Below, in pieces: positions 16,806 to 23,886 of a stretch of 36,623 nt of DNA; the first letter of the stretch is position 1, and each line of letters begins with the position of its first letter. The notes under the pieces are model-generated. The model saw nothing but the letters and a program-made list of their open reading frames with translations, was not told the DNA's origin and did not search any database. A program made the translations under genes and the position numbers. This stretch comes from Spirosoma endophyticum (lineage in GTDB: Bacteria; Bacteroidota; Bacteroidia; Cytophagales; Spirosomataceae), in the NCBI RefSeq assembly GCF_900112365.1, contig NZ_FOLQ01000036.1:1-36623 (forward strand), given 5' to 3'.

Positions 16806-17057
16806 TCAGCCGCAAACAAACCCATGAAATATGTCCAGGTACAAACAGCCGTTTTCATCTCGAACACAGCGCTGACCATAGTCCGCAATGTGAATGCCCA
16901 TCCGCACATGGTTATAGTTTAGACCCCGCCGTTTCAGCTCCGGAAAAAATACGTTTCTATCATAGTTGCATTCAACAAATATGTCATAGTAGAACTGTAG
17001 GTTTTCCAAAGCGGTGATATGCTCCTTACGGTTGGCTAGTCGGTATAAGTGCCCCAT
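16806..17057 (-). CDS. Hypothetical protein, 83 aa
   Basis: Last gene of the leftward train. The product MGHLYRLANRKEHITALENL... with FPELKRRGLNYNHVRMGIHI and a C-terminal FHGFVCG has no recognised domain. It carries several Cys and His (NYNHVRMGIHIADYGQRC, GFVCG) but no clear zinc pattern. It overlaps the preceding gene by 22 bp when started at the ATG at 17057, or 34 bp from a TTG at 17069, so translation is probably coupled. The other minus-strand frame at 16718-16909 is a shadow. Confidence 0.55.
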   Translation of the reverse strand: MGHLYRLANRKEHITALENLQFYYDIFVECNYDRNVFFPELKRRGLNYNHVRMGIHIADYGQRCVRDENGCLYLDIFHGFVCG

Positions 17058-17467
17058 AATTTCGGACAATCCCCCGAATAGAGAACATTGCCGCGCGGAA
17101 ACTTTACCTCCCGCCCTTTGTCAATAACTACCATCTCATCCCGTCTGACCTCGATCAGGCAATACACGCTATCCTTTTCGGCATACTGTAAGATTGACAG
17201 CGGTTGACCCATAGCCCGCCATAGGCCAAACAAACCCATTCCATCGTCTTTTTTGGTAAAACGGCTTAGGTCGAGGTTAGAGCGGTAGCCGGGCATCTGC
17301 ACGTAGCCCATTTTAGGGTAGTGGAAAGCAATATGAGACAGATAAGGAGAACGGCCGTCCGGGTTATTCACCCGAACGACATATTCTTTTTTCTTCTCTG
17401 GGATATGAAACCGATAAGGTTGAGGTTGAAACCCTAATTTTAGTTTAAGCGAATCTAGCCAACTCAT
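17036..17467 (-). CDS. Hypothetical protein, 143 aa
   Basis: An unrecognised, mostly beta-strand soluble protein. It begins MSWLDSLKLKLGFQPQPYRF, is rich in Tyr and Phe, and has strands such as KEYVVRVNNPDG, SVYCLIEVRRDEMVVIDKG and VKFPRGNVLYSGDCP. It has no signal peptide. It lies second to last in the leftward train, 84 bp after the previous gene, with an AT-rich gap containing a tacgta core that could hold a secondary promoter. Position suggests an accessory function of the element. Confidence 0.6.
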   Translation of the reverse strand: MSWLDSLKLKLGFQPQPYRFHIPEKKKEYVVRVNNPDGRSPYLSHIAFHYPKMGYVQMPGYRSNLDLSRFTKKDDGMGLFGLWRAMGQPLSILQYAEKDSVYCLIEVRRDEMVVIDKGREVKFPRGNVLYSGDCPKLWGTYTD

Positions 17468-17551
17468 TGCTGCTGGTAGTTTGGTAAGCGGTATTAATAC
17501 AAGTATTTATGTACGTATACACAAGCGCATTGAACCCAACCGGGTTAGTCA

Positions 17552-17947
17552 TTACAGATTTGATTTTAACGCCAGCTTAAACGGAAAATCCCGTTCTTCT
17601 TCACTGAATACTGACAGATCCGGTGTGAGCCGCTGGCAGGCGTTGCGGATCTCGGGGAAGTCGTCGGGCCGCCACTGGTTCTGACAGATGGCTTGCAGCA
17701 AACGGACTTTAAGGCTTCTACTAGTAATGCGTATCGTACCCGATTTGTGGCCTATTTTAGCTACTAGCTTACCCAGGCGGTCTCTTTCGGCTTCACTCAA
17801 CCGGCTTAAATCGCGGGTGGATTCTCTTTCATGCGGTTGATACAGGGGGATAAACGGTGCTAAATCCATTTGGTTGCTGCGGATCGCCCGGAGCAGGCTT
17901 CGTAGTATATCCGTGGGTATTGGGGGCATCGCATTGGCGTTCTTCAT
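17552..17947 (-). CDS. Hypothetical protein with two internal ~55-aa repeats
   Basis: The 131-aa product is built from two similar halves: TDILRSLLRAIRSNQMDLAP...LSEAERDRLGKLVAKI and SLKVRLLQAICQNQWRPDDF...FSEEERDFPFKLALK. The common pattern is LL.AI..NQ...FP......R...D.S..SEEER. The next gene upstream (17960) has the same two-repeat plan, so the pair arose by gene duplication after an internal duplication. It is all-helical, with no signal peptide. No known family is recognised; the repeat could be a protein- or nucleic-acid-binding helical unit. Confidence 0.65.
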   Translation of the reverse strand: MKNANAMPPIPTDILRSLLRAIRSNQMDLAPFIPLYQPHERESTRDLSRLSEAERDRLGKLVAKIGHKSGTIRITSRSLKVRLLQAICQNQWRPDDFPEIRNACQRLTPDLSVFSEEERDFPFKLALKSNL

Positions 17948-17959
17948 GAATCGGAAAGG

Positions 17960-18358
17960 TTATTTGTTGATTCGTCGGCAGATGGTTAAGAAAAATTGTT
18001 TCTCTTCTTCGGTTATGGCCGACCAGTCCTGTTTAACGGCACGGTAGGCGAAGGCTAGTTCGGCAAAGTCAGCATGCAGGTCGATACGTCTGACTCGAAT
18101 CGCATTGAGCAGGCGAATCTTCAATCCTCTATTCAGTACTACCTGCCCAGCCGTATCGCGTTTAATCTTGGCTCTAATCGTATTAAACTGACGAGCTTCC
18201 TGCTTGCTCACCAGGTCTGGGTCAACGATCTGGCCGCAAGTGCGGAAATACAGACCCGGAAAGTAAGCCATATCGATCATGCCCACCTGTAAAGCTTTCA
18301 ACAGTTTGTTGATGGTATCCTGATCCAGGATTGTATCGGGATAGTCGGGTTTTCTCAT
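17960..18358 (-). CDS. Hypothetical two-repeat helical protein, paralogue of 17552
   Basis: The 132-aa product has a first unit, INKLLKALQVGMIDMAYFPG...QEARQFNTIRAKIKR, and a second, LKIRLLNAIRVRRIDLHADF...TEEEKQFFLTICRRI. The second half aligns with the second half of the neighbour (LKVRLLQAI... / SEEER), showing common ancestry. It lies 12 bp from that gene, and its ATG overlaps the stop of the preceding gene (ATGA at 18355-18358), so all three are translated together. Function unknown. Confidence 0.65.
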   Translation of the reverse strand: MRKPDYPDTILDQDTINKLLKALQVGMIDMAYFPGLYFRTCGQIVDPDLVSKQEARQFNTIRAKIKRDTAGQVVLNRGLKIRLLNAIRVRRIDLHADFAELAFAYRAVKQDWSAITEEEKQFFLTICRRINK

Positions 18359-18683
18359 AGCAGAAAGTCGTAGGTGTCTAAGGGGAGGGTACTAGGTTCA
18401 GCTACTGACTGGTCCTCCTCTTGGTCCAGGCAGGCGAGCTTCAGTAAGGTCTTGCGGGCTTCAATGCCGTAAATCACCACGTACCCTTCTTCGTGATTCT
18501 CCTCCCAGCTACTCTCCATCAGCAGATACATAAACGCGCTAAAAACAAAACGGATGGGTTTGCCCGTGTTGTTCTTCAAGGCGGACAGGGCTAAGGTATC
18601 CTGACTCTTAAGCGCTGCGGCAATCAATTTTCGGTGGCGTGGGTCAGTTCAATGTCGATATAGTCGGTTGGTATTTTGCTCAT
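18355..18683 (-). pseudogene. 109-aa unknown protein, one-base frameshift
   Basis: From the ATG at 18683 the frame reads MSKIPTDYIDIEL, then would hit a stop. One base appears to be missing near 18644. In the next frame it continues DPRHRKLIAAALKSQDTLAL and runs to PLDTYDFLL and TGA. With the base restored the gene is 330 bp, exactly the size of its neighbour at 18722, which matches in DPRHR.LIAAA.K..DT.AL and PLDTY.FL. If the base is truly absent, only a protein starting inside could be made. Function unknown. Confidence 0.7.
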
Positions 18684-18721
18684 GGGGGTTGTTGGGTTAG
18701 CAGGCTGGTAGTCGTCTGGAT

Positions 18722-19050
18722 TCACGCTAAAAAGGCATAAGTGTCTAGGGGAATGCCCAGTTCATCAATGATCGGTGACGCGTTGTCTTCTTGGCCCTGG
18801 CGCCTGCGGGCAAAGCGGGCAAAATCCAGCCGGGCCTGGGGCTATAGATGGGCACGTGACTACGCTCAGCCTCTATCTCCCAGGGGATCAGACCATAAAA
18901 GAACCAGCTATTAATAAACCCGATCGGCTTTTGGGTATTACCCTTTAGTTTGGAAAGGGCCGCCGTATCCTTAGCTTTTATAGCGGCCGCGATGAGCCTT
19001 CGGTGCCGCGGATCGGTGGGGTCAAGGGTTAGAATGGGTTTACTAATCAT
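18722..19050 (-). pseudogene. 109-aa unknown protein, paralogue of 18355, one-base frameshift
   Basis: It reads MISKPILTLDPTDPRHRRLI, AAAIKAKDTAALSKLKGNTQ and on to PIYS. At the C-run near 18837-18841 one base is missing, after which the correct frame continues ARLDFARFARRRQGQEDNAS and ends GIPLDTYAFLA, TGA at 18722. Restored, it is 330 bp. Without correction the frame ends in an unrelated tail at 18745. The start overlaps the previous gene as ATGA (19047-19050). The family is not recognised; it is a tandem duplicate of 18355. Confidence 0.7.
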
Positions 19051-19340
19051 GGCTTGTTTAAGATTTGGTCGATGAGTTCATTGAGCTGCTCGTCCGAGAG
19101 TCCTTCCAGGCGGGAAGTCAGATCAATCTTCTGTTCCCGCTGTTTGGGCAAGACGTACTCCAAAAACTTGAGGTAGGCGGTGACCCGCTCCTTGGGTTCG
19201 AGCTCTTCCATATCGCCCTGAATGGTCTCAAACTGGTCGTTAATCAGGGCGGCAATGCGGGTTTTGATGTCGGAGGTGGTCTTGTTGGTACTGCCCGATT
19301 GACGACCGCCGGTCTTGGGCTTTCCGGGTTCAAATGGCAT
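19047..19340 (-). CDS. GGRxxGSxNKTT protein, small-terminase-like candidate
   Basis: The 97-aa product begins MPFEPGKPKTGGRQSGSTNK, a basic Gly-rich N-terminus, followed by helices (IKTRIAALINDQFETIQGDM, VTAYLKFLEYVLPKQREQ, LEGLSDEQLNELIDQIL). Proteins with this GGR..G..NK.T start and a KFLEYVLPKQ helix are frequent in Bacteroidota phages and integrative elements, and some are annotated as small terminase-like DNA-binding proteins. That is family knowledge from memory, not a search. It sits mid-operon, ATGA-coupled to the 18722 gene. Confidence 0.65.
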   Translation of the reverse strand: MPFEPGKPKTGGRQSGSTNKTTSDIKTRIAALINDQFETIQGDMEELEPKERVTAYLKFLEYVLPKQREQKIDLTSRLEGLSDEQLNELIDQILNKP

Positions 19341-19386
19341 CGTTTTATTCTATTTTAGAATGATTTAGAATGAAAATGGGATAGAC

Positions 19387-19770
19387 TCACAGCTTGAATC
19401 GCTTTCGAATCCGGTTGCGGGCCAGCTCAAAGCGGGGTAGTAGTTCGTACCACCGGTTGAGCAGCAGGGTCGTGTGAATATCCTCCAGCACCAGCCCCGT
19501 GAATCCGCGGCTGACGGAGGGGTTGAGGTCGACAAAATGCTGAATGACCTTGTAGACCTTAGTCATGTATACCGAGTTGCCCGCCAGAAACCAGCGCATC
19601 TCATAATCGACTTTGTCGGCTTCTTGAATCAGGTAGAGGAACTGGGGATGATGAGGCCCCTGGATCGTCTGCTTGTAATAGCTATCCTGCCGCCAGATAT
19701 AGCACATGACGACCTGAGGGTTGATTTCACTACCCGCAAAAAGTTCAGGGATTGTTTTTAGCTCGTTCAT
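19387..19770 (-). CDS. Hypothetical protein, 127 aa
   Basis: An unrecognised soluble protein, rich in aromatic residues and helical (VVMCYIWRQDSYYKQTIQ, QFLYLIQEADKVDYEMRWFL, RWYELLPRFELARNRIRKRF), with a strongly basic C-terminus suggesting nucleic-acid contact. Spacing to the neighbours is 46 and 35 bp, so it belongs to the same transcript. No catalytic motif is seen. Confidence 0.6.
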   Translation of the reverse strand: MNELKTIPELFAGSEINPQVVMCYIWRQDSYYKQTIQGPHHPQFLYLIQEADKVDYEMRWFLAGNSVYMTKVYKVIQHFVDLNPSVSRGFTGLVLEDIHTTLLLNRWYELLPRFELARNRIRKRFKL

Positions 19771-19805
19771 GGTTGTGGGTTGGATTGGTACGGTTTGGTG
19801 AAGGC

Positions 19806-20279
19806 CTAGTGGCTAAAAAAATTAACCGTTGTTAGATTGACCGGTACGAATACGTCGACGAGCCGACCGTCAACGGTGGCGACAACCCTGTTGAGCCGGT
19901 TAACGGCAATAGCCGGGTTGGGCAGAAAGCCCCGCTCAGCCATCTCCCGCATGCTGGAGTAATCCTGCCCGTTTTTGTGAAACAAGGCTGCATCCGATCG
20001 GAACATAGTCAGCCGAAAGCCGCACTCTTCATAGCTCATGAGATGGGCTAATCGGTTATGATCCCCATCGGACATAGCGGGACAGTCAATGCTGATTCCC
20101 AGGCTTTCATACTCAATCCGCTGGCCGGCCTTTAAGCGTGCCAGCGTATCCTCACGCTCTGGCTGGCTTAGCCCATTCAGGATACGGCTGGTTCGCGCCC
20201 AATGCCTGACTAAGCCGGGTGCATCTACCTCAACCCATAGTAGGGAGGTTATGGTACTTAATGGAGTGGCGTGTATCAT
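19806..20279 (-). CDS. Hypothetical protein, 157 aa
   Basis: It follows the primase-like gene with a 4-bp ATGA overlap (20276-20279), so the two are translationally coupled and may work together. The product (MIHATPLSTITSLLWVEVDA, ARTSRILNGLSQPEREDTLA, HKNGQDYSSMREMAERGFLP) is mixed alpha/beta and soluble, with no domain I can name. A role as an accessory to replication is suggested by coupling only. Confidence 0.6.
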   Translation of the reverse strand: MIHATPLSTITSLLWVEVDAPGLVRHWARTSRILNGLSQPEREDTLARLKAGQRIEYESLGISIDCPAMSDGDHNRLAHLMSYEECGFRLTMFRSDAALFHKNGQDYSSMREMAERGFLPNPAIAVNRLNRVVATVDGRLVDVFVPVNLTTVNFFSH

Positions 20280-21511
20280 AAAGGTTGTGTGGGTAGTGAG
20301 GCCAAGCCTAATTGGTTAAAGGGTGGATACTTACGCTGCCAGTCAAAGTAGTCCTGCGCTATGAGGGTCGGTACTGCGCCAGGCGGGCTGGGTTCATCCC
20401 ATTCGGAGGGGTAGTTGTCGACGGGCTCAACCGCAAGCCGTTCCAGTTGAGCTTCATCCGGCCGTAGAATTGAGCCAGGAGTAGCGGCCCAGTCGTCCAG
20501 CGTGTCCACTATAACCGTTACCATTTCGACTGGCGTAACGTCAGGCTGTATACGTGTGGAAGTTACCGGCTTAGTGGCAGGTAATGGATCGAAACTTTTG
20601 TAGGTAGGTGAAATGCGCGTTTTAGAAATTATTTCTAGGGGTCTGGTCCGCTCGGACGGCTCCCAGGGCATTAGCTCCTTCCAGGATACACCGTTATCCC
20701 GGCAGCGGCCAAAGAACGTCTTTAACTGCACCTCCTTATAAATTCTCAGGCAATGCGTGTACTGCTTGTCACAAGTAGCGGTGTTGTAGTCGGGGTGAAT
20801 CTGACTAATGATATGAAAATACTCCCGGCCGCTTTCGCCGAACGTGCTGGCCAGGTCGCAGCCTATGGCGTACCAATAGTTGTACCCGCTGGTAATATCG
20901 ATAGCCCGCCGGTTGATCTCACTCATGCAGGCTTCTACCCGTGTTCGTTCGGCATCGGCATCCATGGTGCGACTAAACTCTCGGACGGGTACAGCCTTTG
21001 GCTCATCGTAGAGTTCAAAGAGTTGGGCGGGCTTCTTAGCGAAGTAAGCATCCGGATCATACGAGTAACCCCGCAGACTGACCACGTTTCGGGGCTTATC
21101 ATCCAGATTGATGCGGTAGCGGACAAAGATTCGTTTAAGCGCGTCAAAGTGCTGGCCATGCCGCTCCGGGTAGGCAATCGGTACCAAGCCCCAATCGCCG
21201 GTTTTGGAGACCGACAAACCGCAGTAGGCCACAAAGGGAAATTTGGCAATCTGAGCTTTTAAGCTGGTATAATTACGGATGTGGGGATTATCCTTTTGAT
21301 CAATATCAAATTGAAGCAGGCCACTGTGTCGAATCACTTTATCCGCTGAATGGTATTCGCATTCGGCGCTGGGTGTAATAGCGGGTATGGTTGCTTTGTC
21401 GGCATCGCGTTTGGCTTTGTTGGTCTCCACGCATATACGCTCCTGGACGGTGAGGTACTTGGTGCTGGTTAGCCAGGCCATCATTTTGATGGGCTTTGGA
21501 TTGCTCGGCAT
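20276..21511 (-). CDS. BT4734/VirE-N and PriCT_2 domain protein (primase-like)
   Basis: The 411-aa protein has a BT4734-like/VirE N-terminal domain at residues ~15-150 (LLQFDIDQKDNPHIRN, VAYCGLSVSKTGDWGLVPIA, ISL-type LDDKPRNVVSLRGYSYDPDA) and a PriCT_2-like helical domain at ~170-270 (SGYNYWYAIGCDLASTFGES, HPDYNTATCDKQYTHCLRIY). These are found with primase-helicase proteins of Bacteroidota mobile elements. Here the helicase part is a separate gene (21893), as in split primase/helicase pairs. The FDIDQKD acidic motif resembles the metal-binding Asp residues of archaeo-eukaryotic primases, so priming activity is likely but unproven. The C-terminal ~130 residues are Pro-rich and less ordered. 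Confidence 0.85.
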   Translation of the reverse strand: MPSNPKPIKMMAWLTSTKYLTVQERICVETNKAKRDADKATIPAITPSAECEYHSADKVIRHSGLLQFDIDQKDNPHIRNYTSLKAQIAKFPFVAYCGLSVSKTGDWGLVPIAYPERHGQHFDALKRIFVRYRINLDDKPRNVVSLRGYSYDPDAYFAKKPAQLFELYDEPKAVPVREFSRTMDADAERTRVEACMSEINRRAIDITSGYNYWYAIGCDLASTFGESGREYFHIISQIHPDYNTATCDKQYTHCLRIYKEVQLKTFFGRCRDNGVSWKELMPWEPSERTRPLEIISKTRISPTYKSFDPLPATKPVTSTRIQPDVTPVEMVTVIVDTLDDWAATPGSILRPDEAQLERLAVEPVDNYPSEWDEPSPPGAVPTLIAQDYFDWQRKYPPFNQLGLASLPTQPL

Positions 21512-21580
21512 GTTGAATTGGCAAAGCAGGAAACGGTCGCATTCAATATGTCATGAGGTTCTAAGTAGGTAGCCATAGAC

Positions 21581-21689
21581 ATTGGTGGTAAGGTGGTAAA
21601 GTCTAGTGGTAAAGTGTTTTTGCCAGCGTTGATTATTGGTGGTAAGGTGGTAAAGTGTATATAGGGGGTTTACCTTTACCACCAATAAT
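21581..21689. repeat. Iteron-like repeat cluster, candidate replication origin
   Basis: A 22-bp sequence built on attggtggtaaggtgg plus taaagt occurs twice without a mismatch (21581-21602 and 21635-21656). A partial copy, agtggtaaagt, is at 21605-21615. An inverted copy (ttaccaccaataat, 21676-21689) is the exact complement of 21632-21645. The whole non-coding gap between the AAA gene and the primase-like gene is made of these GGTGGTAA units. Repeats of this kind beside replication genes usually bind the initiator, so this is the best origin candidate on the molecule. An operator is the alternative. Confidence 0.7.
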
Positions 21690-21692
21690 TTC

Positions 21693-21908
21693 TCACTCGA
21701 TTGGCTCAAATCGGTAGTACTCGTTTTTGCCTTCCGTATAGCCGTGGAGCTTAACCATTCGGCCTTCGTTACCGTACATTAGTGGCTGCTGATCGGTGAT
21801 CTCCCGTAGACGGTTTCGAATGGTTTTGTTGCTGGCGCTGAAGTCTTTTATCAGTACCGCCACGACGTCGCCCTTAGGCAGTGGCCCCTCGCTCAGCAGG
21901 CTCTCCAA
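21693..21908 (-). pseudogene. Severed C-terminal wHTH domain of the AAA protein
   Basis: This 71-codon frame (ESLLSEGPLPKGDVVAVLIK, NKTIRNRLREITDQQ...) has no good start of its own. It begins at a TTG inside the end of the AAA gene. Removing one copy of the 20-bp tandem repeat at 21891-21930 joins it in frame to the AAA protein (MAERLESLLSEGPLPKG). The sequence is a typical winged-HTH/FokI-N-like C-terminal DNA-binding domain of RepA-like AAA proteins. It is either lost or made by re-initiation. Confidence 0.75.
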
Positions 21909-22873
21909 CCGCTCAGCAGGCTTTCCAACCGCTCGGCCATGTCCTCAACCGAGGCCTTATGCTTGCGGTGATTGATGTGCGCTGTAACCGCATCCGTGCT
22001 GGCCAGGACCAAACCATTGGCCTCGGTGCTATATTGAAGGAACACCGGCTCGGGCCTTTTGCCCCGGCGCAACTTGAGGTAGCGCAGCTTGATGAGTTCG
22101 GAGTCTTCCCCTTTATCGGTTTTCTCAAACCCAATCTGTAGCACCGTACTGGCTTTATTAGCGGCTTCAGTGCCCGTATGCCCCCGGGCTTTGTCCGTAC
22201 CTGGATTCTGGTGAATAACCAGCAGAAACGTGGCATTGTGACGGTCGCAGAGATTGCCCAGAAAGTCAAACAACTTCATGGATTCCTTAGGGTCGTTAAA
22301 GTCGCCAATGGCATCGGTAACGACGTCAATCAGCACAAACAGGTGCAGGTCTGTCAACTGCCGAACGTGGCTGATAAAGGCCTCAATCGCATCGAAGCGG
22401 TGGCCCCGCTCAATGGCCTTGATGGAGGTGAAATGAAAACCAGCGGGCTTGTCTTCCAACTGGTAGCCTGCCTTCATCTTAATGCCTTGAATGGCGTAAG
22501 GAAGCTCTTCTTTCTGGTTGCGTTCGGTATCAATGTAGCAGAAGCAGAACCGTTCGAGCATCGCCCGCTCAAAGTCCAGAAAATGCGGATCGTCCCCAGT
22601 ATTGCCAGTGAGCATCAGGGCGGCAATCAATTCGGCTAAGCGGGATTTATGGGAGCCATACGCCCCCTGAATAATGTTGATGGTGCTCCGGCCAAAAATG
22701 CCTACTTCCTGGCGCGTAATGAGGGGCGGACTAAATACTACTGCTTTGGTGGCTAAATCCCCCACCAGCGCCTGGGTGTCCAGCATTTGCAGGAGCAGTT
22801 GCCGTTTGGCCTCCTCCTTATGATCGGCTCCGGTTTGACTTTGTCGCTTTCCCGTGTTGGCTACCATAGGCAT
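21893..22873 (-). CDS. RecA-fold AAA ATPase (RepA/DnaB-like), C-terminally truncated
   Basis: An AAA_25/RepA-type hexameric helicase-like ATPase. Walker A is GAYGSHKS with INIIQ before it, and Walker B is LFVLIDVV. The sensor-like IHQNPGTDKARG and RRGKRPEPVFLQY follow, as in plasmid RepA helicases. It probably unwinds the origin for the primase-like protein next door. The 3' end is disturbed by a 20-bp tandem duplication that changes the tail to SGWRAC and a stop. Without it, the protein from this start would be exactly in frame for 386 aa, including the wHTH now at 21693. I chose the ATG at 22873; a TTG at 22912 would add 13 residues. Confidence 0.85.
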   Translation of the reverse strand: MPMVANTGKRQSQTGADHKEEAKRQLLLQMLDTQALVGDLATKAVVFSPPLITRQEVGIFGRSTINIIQGAYGSHKSRLAELIAALMLTGNTGDDPHFLDFERAMLERFCFCYIDTERNQKEELPYAIQGIKMKAGYQLEDKPAGFHFTSIKAIERGHRFDAIEAFISHVRQLTDLHLFVLIDVVTDAIGDFNDPKESMKLFDFLGNLCDRHNATFLLVIHQNPGTDKARGHTGTEAANKASTVLQIGFEKTDKGEDSELIKLRYLKLRRGKRPEPVFLQYSTEANGLVLASTDAVTAHINHRKHKASVEDMAERLESLLSGWRAC

Positions 22874-22958
22874 TATCTTGTTTAAAATGCTCAGGGTCAA
22901 ACTCTTCTTCAATTTCTACGTCAATTTGCGTATCTTCGTCCTGGTCAAATGCACTCAT
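22818..22958 (-). CDS. Small acidic protein overlapping the AAA gene start
   Basis: From an ATG at 22958: MSAFDQDEDTQIDVEIEEEF, DPEHFKQDNAYGSQHGKATK, then SNRSRS and TAA, 46 aa. It has a strongly acidic N-terminus and a basic tail. It overlaps the AAA gene start by about 55 bp in another frame. Two readings are possible. It may be a real small protein between the nuclease and AAA genes. Alternatively, its first 30 codons may be the true AAA N-terminus, shifted by a lost base near 22873. The acidic FDPEHF motif followed by DNA is typical of AAA N-termini. Confidence 0.5.
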   Translation of the reverse strand: MSAFDQDEDTQIDVEIEEEFDPEHFKQDNAYGSQHGKATKSNRSRS

Positions 22959-22973
22959 ATTGTCAAGTTTTAG

Positions 22974-23009
22974 CCGCTTTCGGTTGGTCCCCGAAGGCGG
23001 TTTTGTTTT
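22974..23009. other. Hairpin between nuclease and AAA genes
   Basis: ccgctttcgg-ttggtcc-ccgaaggcgg: a 10-bp stem with one G-T pair, followed on the plus strand by ttttgtttta. In the direction of the leftward operon it stands 16 bp before the ATG at 22958, without a T-run, so it may be an RNA-processing or translation-control hairpin rather than a terminator for these genes. Confidence 0.5.
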
Positions 23010-23013
23010 AGTA

Positions 23014-23511
23014 TTAAGCCTGGGGTGAAGCGGAAAACTGGGAGGTGAACCAGTCGTAGAAGTCCTGAAAGGTTCGGGCTACGTAGTAATGACCGCCCGC
23101 CTTTTGAATGTCGGCTTGCATTTGCCGCTGGGCTTCACTCATGCGATCAGATCCAACCTTGACTTCGATGCTGAGGTGACAACCGTTAATGACAGCGTGG
23201 ATGTCCGCGGTGCCTTTGCGAGTGGTGCCGTAGGTGTAGGTGCCTTTTCTACTGCCAACGCCTGGCCGGTATTGGCCTTGAGATTGGATACGGGTAGCGA
23301 AGCCACCTGAGAATTTGACAAAATCCAGAATACAAGTGGTTAGTCCATTCGCCGTACGGTCCTCGTATTTGGGCTTTGGTCGGAAGTTGGCCGGAACGTT
23401 CGGGTAGCGAGTAGCCTGGTACGCGTCCTTGAGGGCAACGAGTTTCTGTAGCGCTGAAGAACCAGTATTAGATTGGCGCTCCTTGGGGTAGGTGATTAGG
23501 TGCTGCCTCAT
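23014..23511 (-). CDS. VRR-NUC-type PD-(D/E)xK nuclease
   Basis: The 165-aa product shows the nuclease core KGTADIHAVINGCHLSIEVK: Asp103, then Glu116-x-Lys118, then Q-rich EAQRQMQADIQKAGGHYYVA, matching the VRR-NUC pattern (G..D......G....iEVK......Q......i...GG.Y.V). All catalytic residues are present. Such small nucleases are common in phage and satellite replication modules and probably process Holliday or branched DNA. The start overlaps the HTH gene upstream as ATGA (23508-23511), showing tight coupling. Confidence 0.88.
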   Translation of the reverse strand: MRQHLITYPKERQSNTGSSALQKLVALKDAYQATRYPNVPANFRPKPKYEDRTANGLTTCILDFVKFSGGFATRIQSQGQYRPGVGSRKGTYTYGTTRKGTADIHAVINGCHLSIEVKVGSDRMSEAQRQMQADIQKAGGHYYVARTFQDFYDWFTSQFSASPQA

Positions 23512-23795
23512 GCTAACACCTCCCTTTTGTCAAGTGCAACTAAGACCGCCTTTTCATTAAATACGATCTTTCTGCCAATTTGTGTAAAGGGAATTTTGCC
23601 AGAATCTTTAATACGTTGTGCTGTTGGCTTACTACAATTTAATAGCCTTGCTAGCCCTGAAATGCCGTAGATATGCCGTGTGCAATTGGCACGGGTATCA
23701 GACAAAGAGCTGGTACTGGAGTTGCTTAATAGAAGATGCTCAATGCGCTCAAGACGCTCTTCAATAGAAGCAAATGAATTGGGGGCATAACTCAT
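23508..23795 (-). CDS. Excisionase-like helix-turn-helix protein
   Basis: The 95-aa product has an N-terminal coiled-coil-like segment (IEERLERIEHLLLSNSSTSS) and a C-terminal MerR/Xis-type HTH (YGISGLARLLNCSKPTAQRI, KIPFTQIGRKIVFNEKAVL). This is the usual form of Bacteroidota excisionase or regulatory proteins encoded near tyrosine integrases. It is the first gene of the downstream nuclease-AAA-primase set and lies 53 bp from a perfect AT palindrome (23848-23873), a likely binding site for it. Confidence 0.85.
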   Translation of the reverse strand: MSYAPNSFASIEERLERIEHLLLSNSSTSSLSDTRANCTRHIYGISGLARLLNCSKPTAQRIKDSGKIPFTQIGRKIVFNEKAVLVALDKREVLA

Positions 23796-23847
23796 ATTTG
23801 TCTTCGTTTAAATGAACGGGACAAAGTTGAGCGTACATGAATTTTAG

Positions 23848-23873
23848 TTTTTTAATCAAATTTGATTAAAAAA
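23848..23873. promoter_or_regulatory. Perfect 26-bp AT palindrome
   Basis: The half-site ttttttaatcaaa (23848-23860) is mirrored exactly by tttgattaaaaaa. It lies between the stop of the 355-aa gene and the start of the excisionase-like gene. It could be an operator for the HTH protein, and its A/T-run flanks would also make a weak two-way terminator. Confidence 0.6.
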
Positions 23874-23886
23874 TATATTTTATAAC

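Noticed and set aside
16718..16909. Minus-strand frame of 63 codons
   Set aside because: Overlaps the terminator and the last operon gene in another frame.
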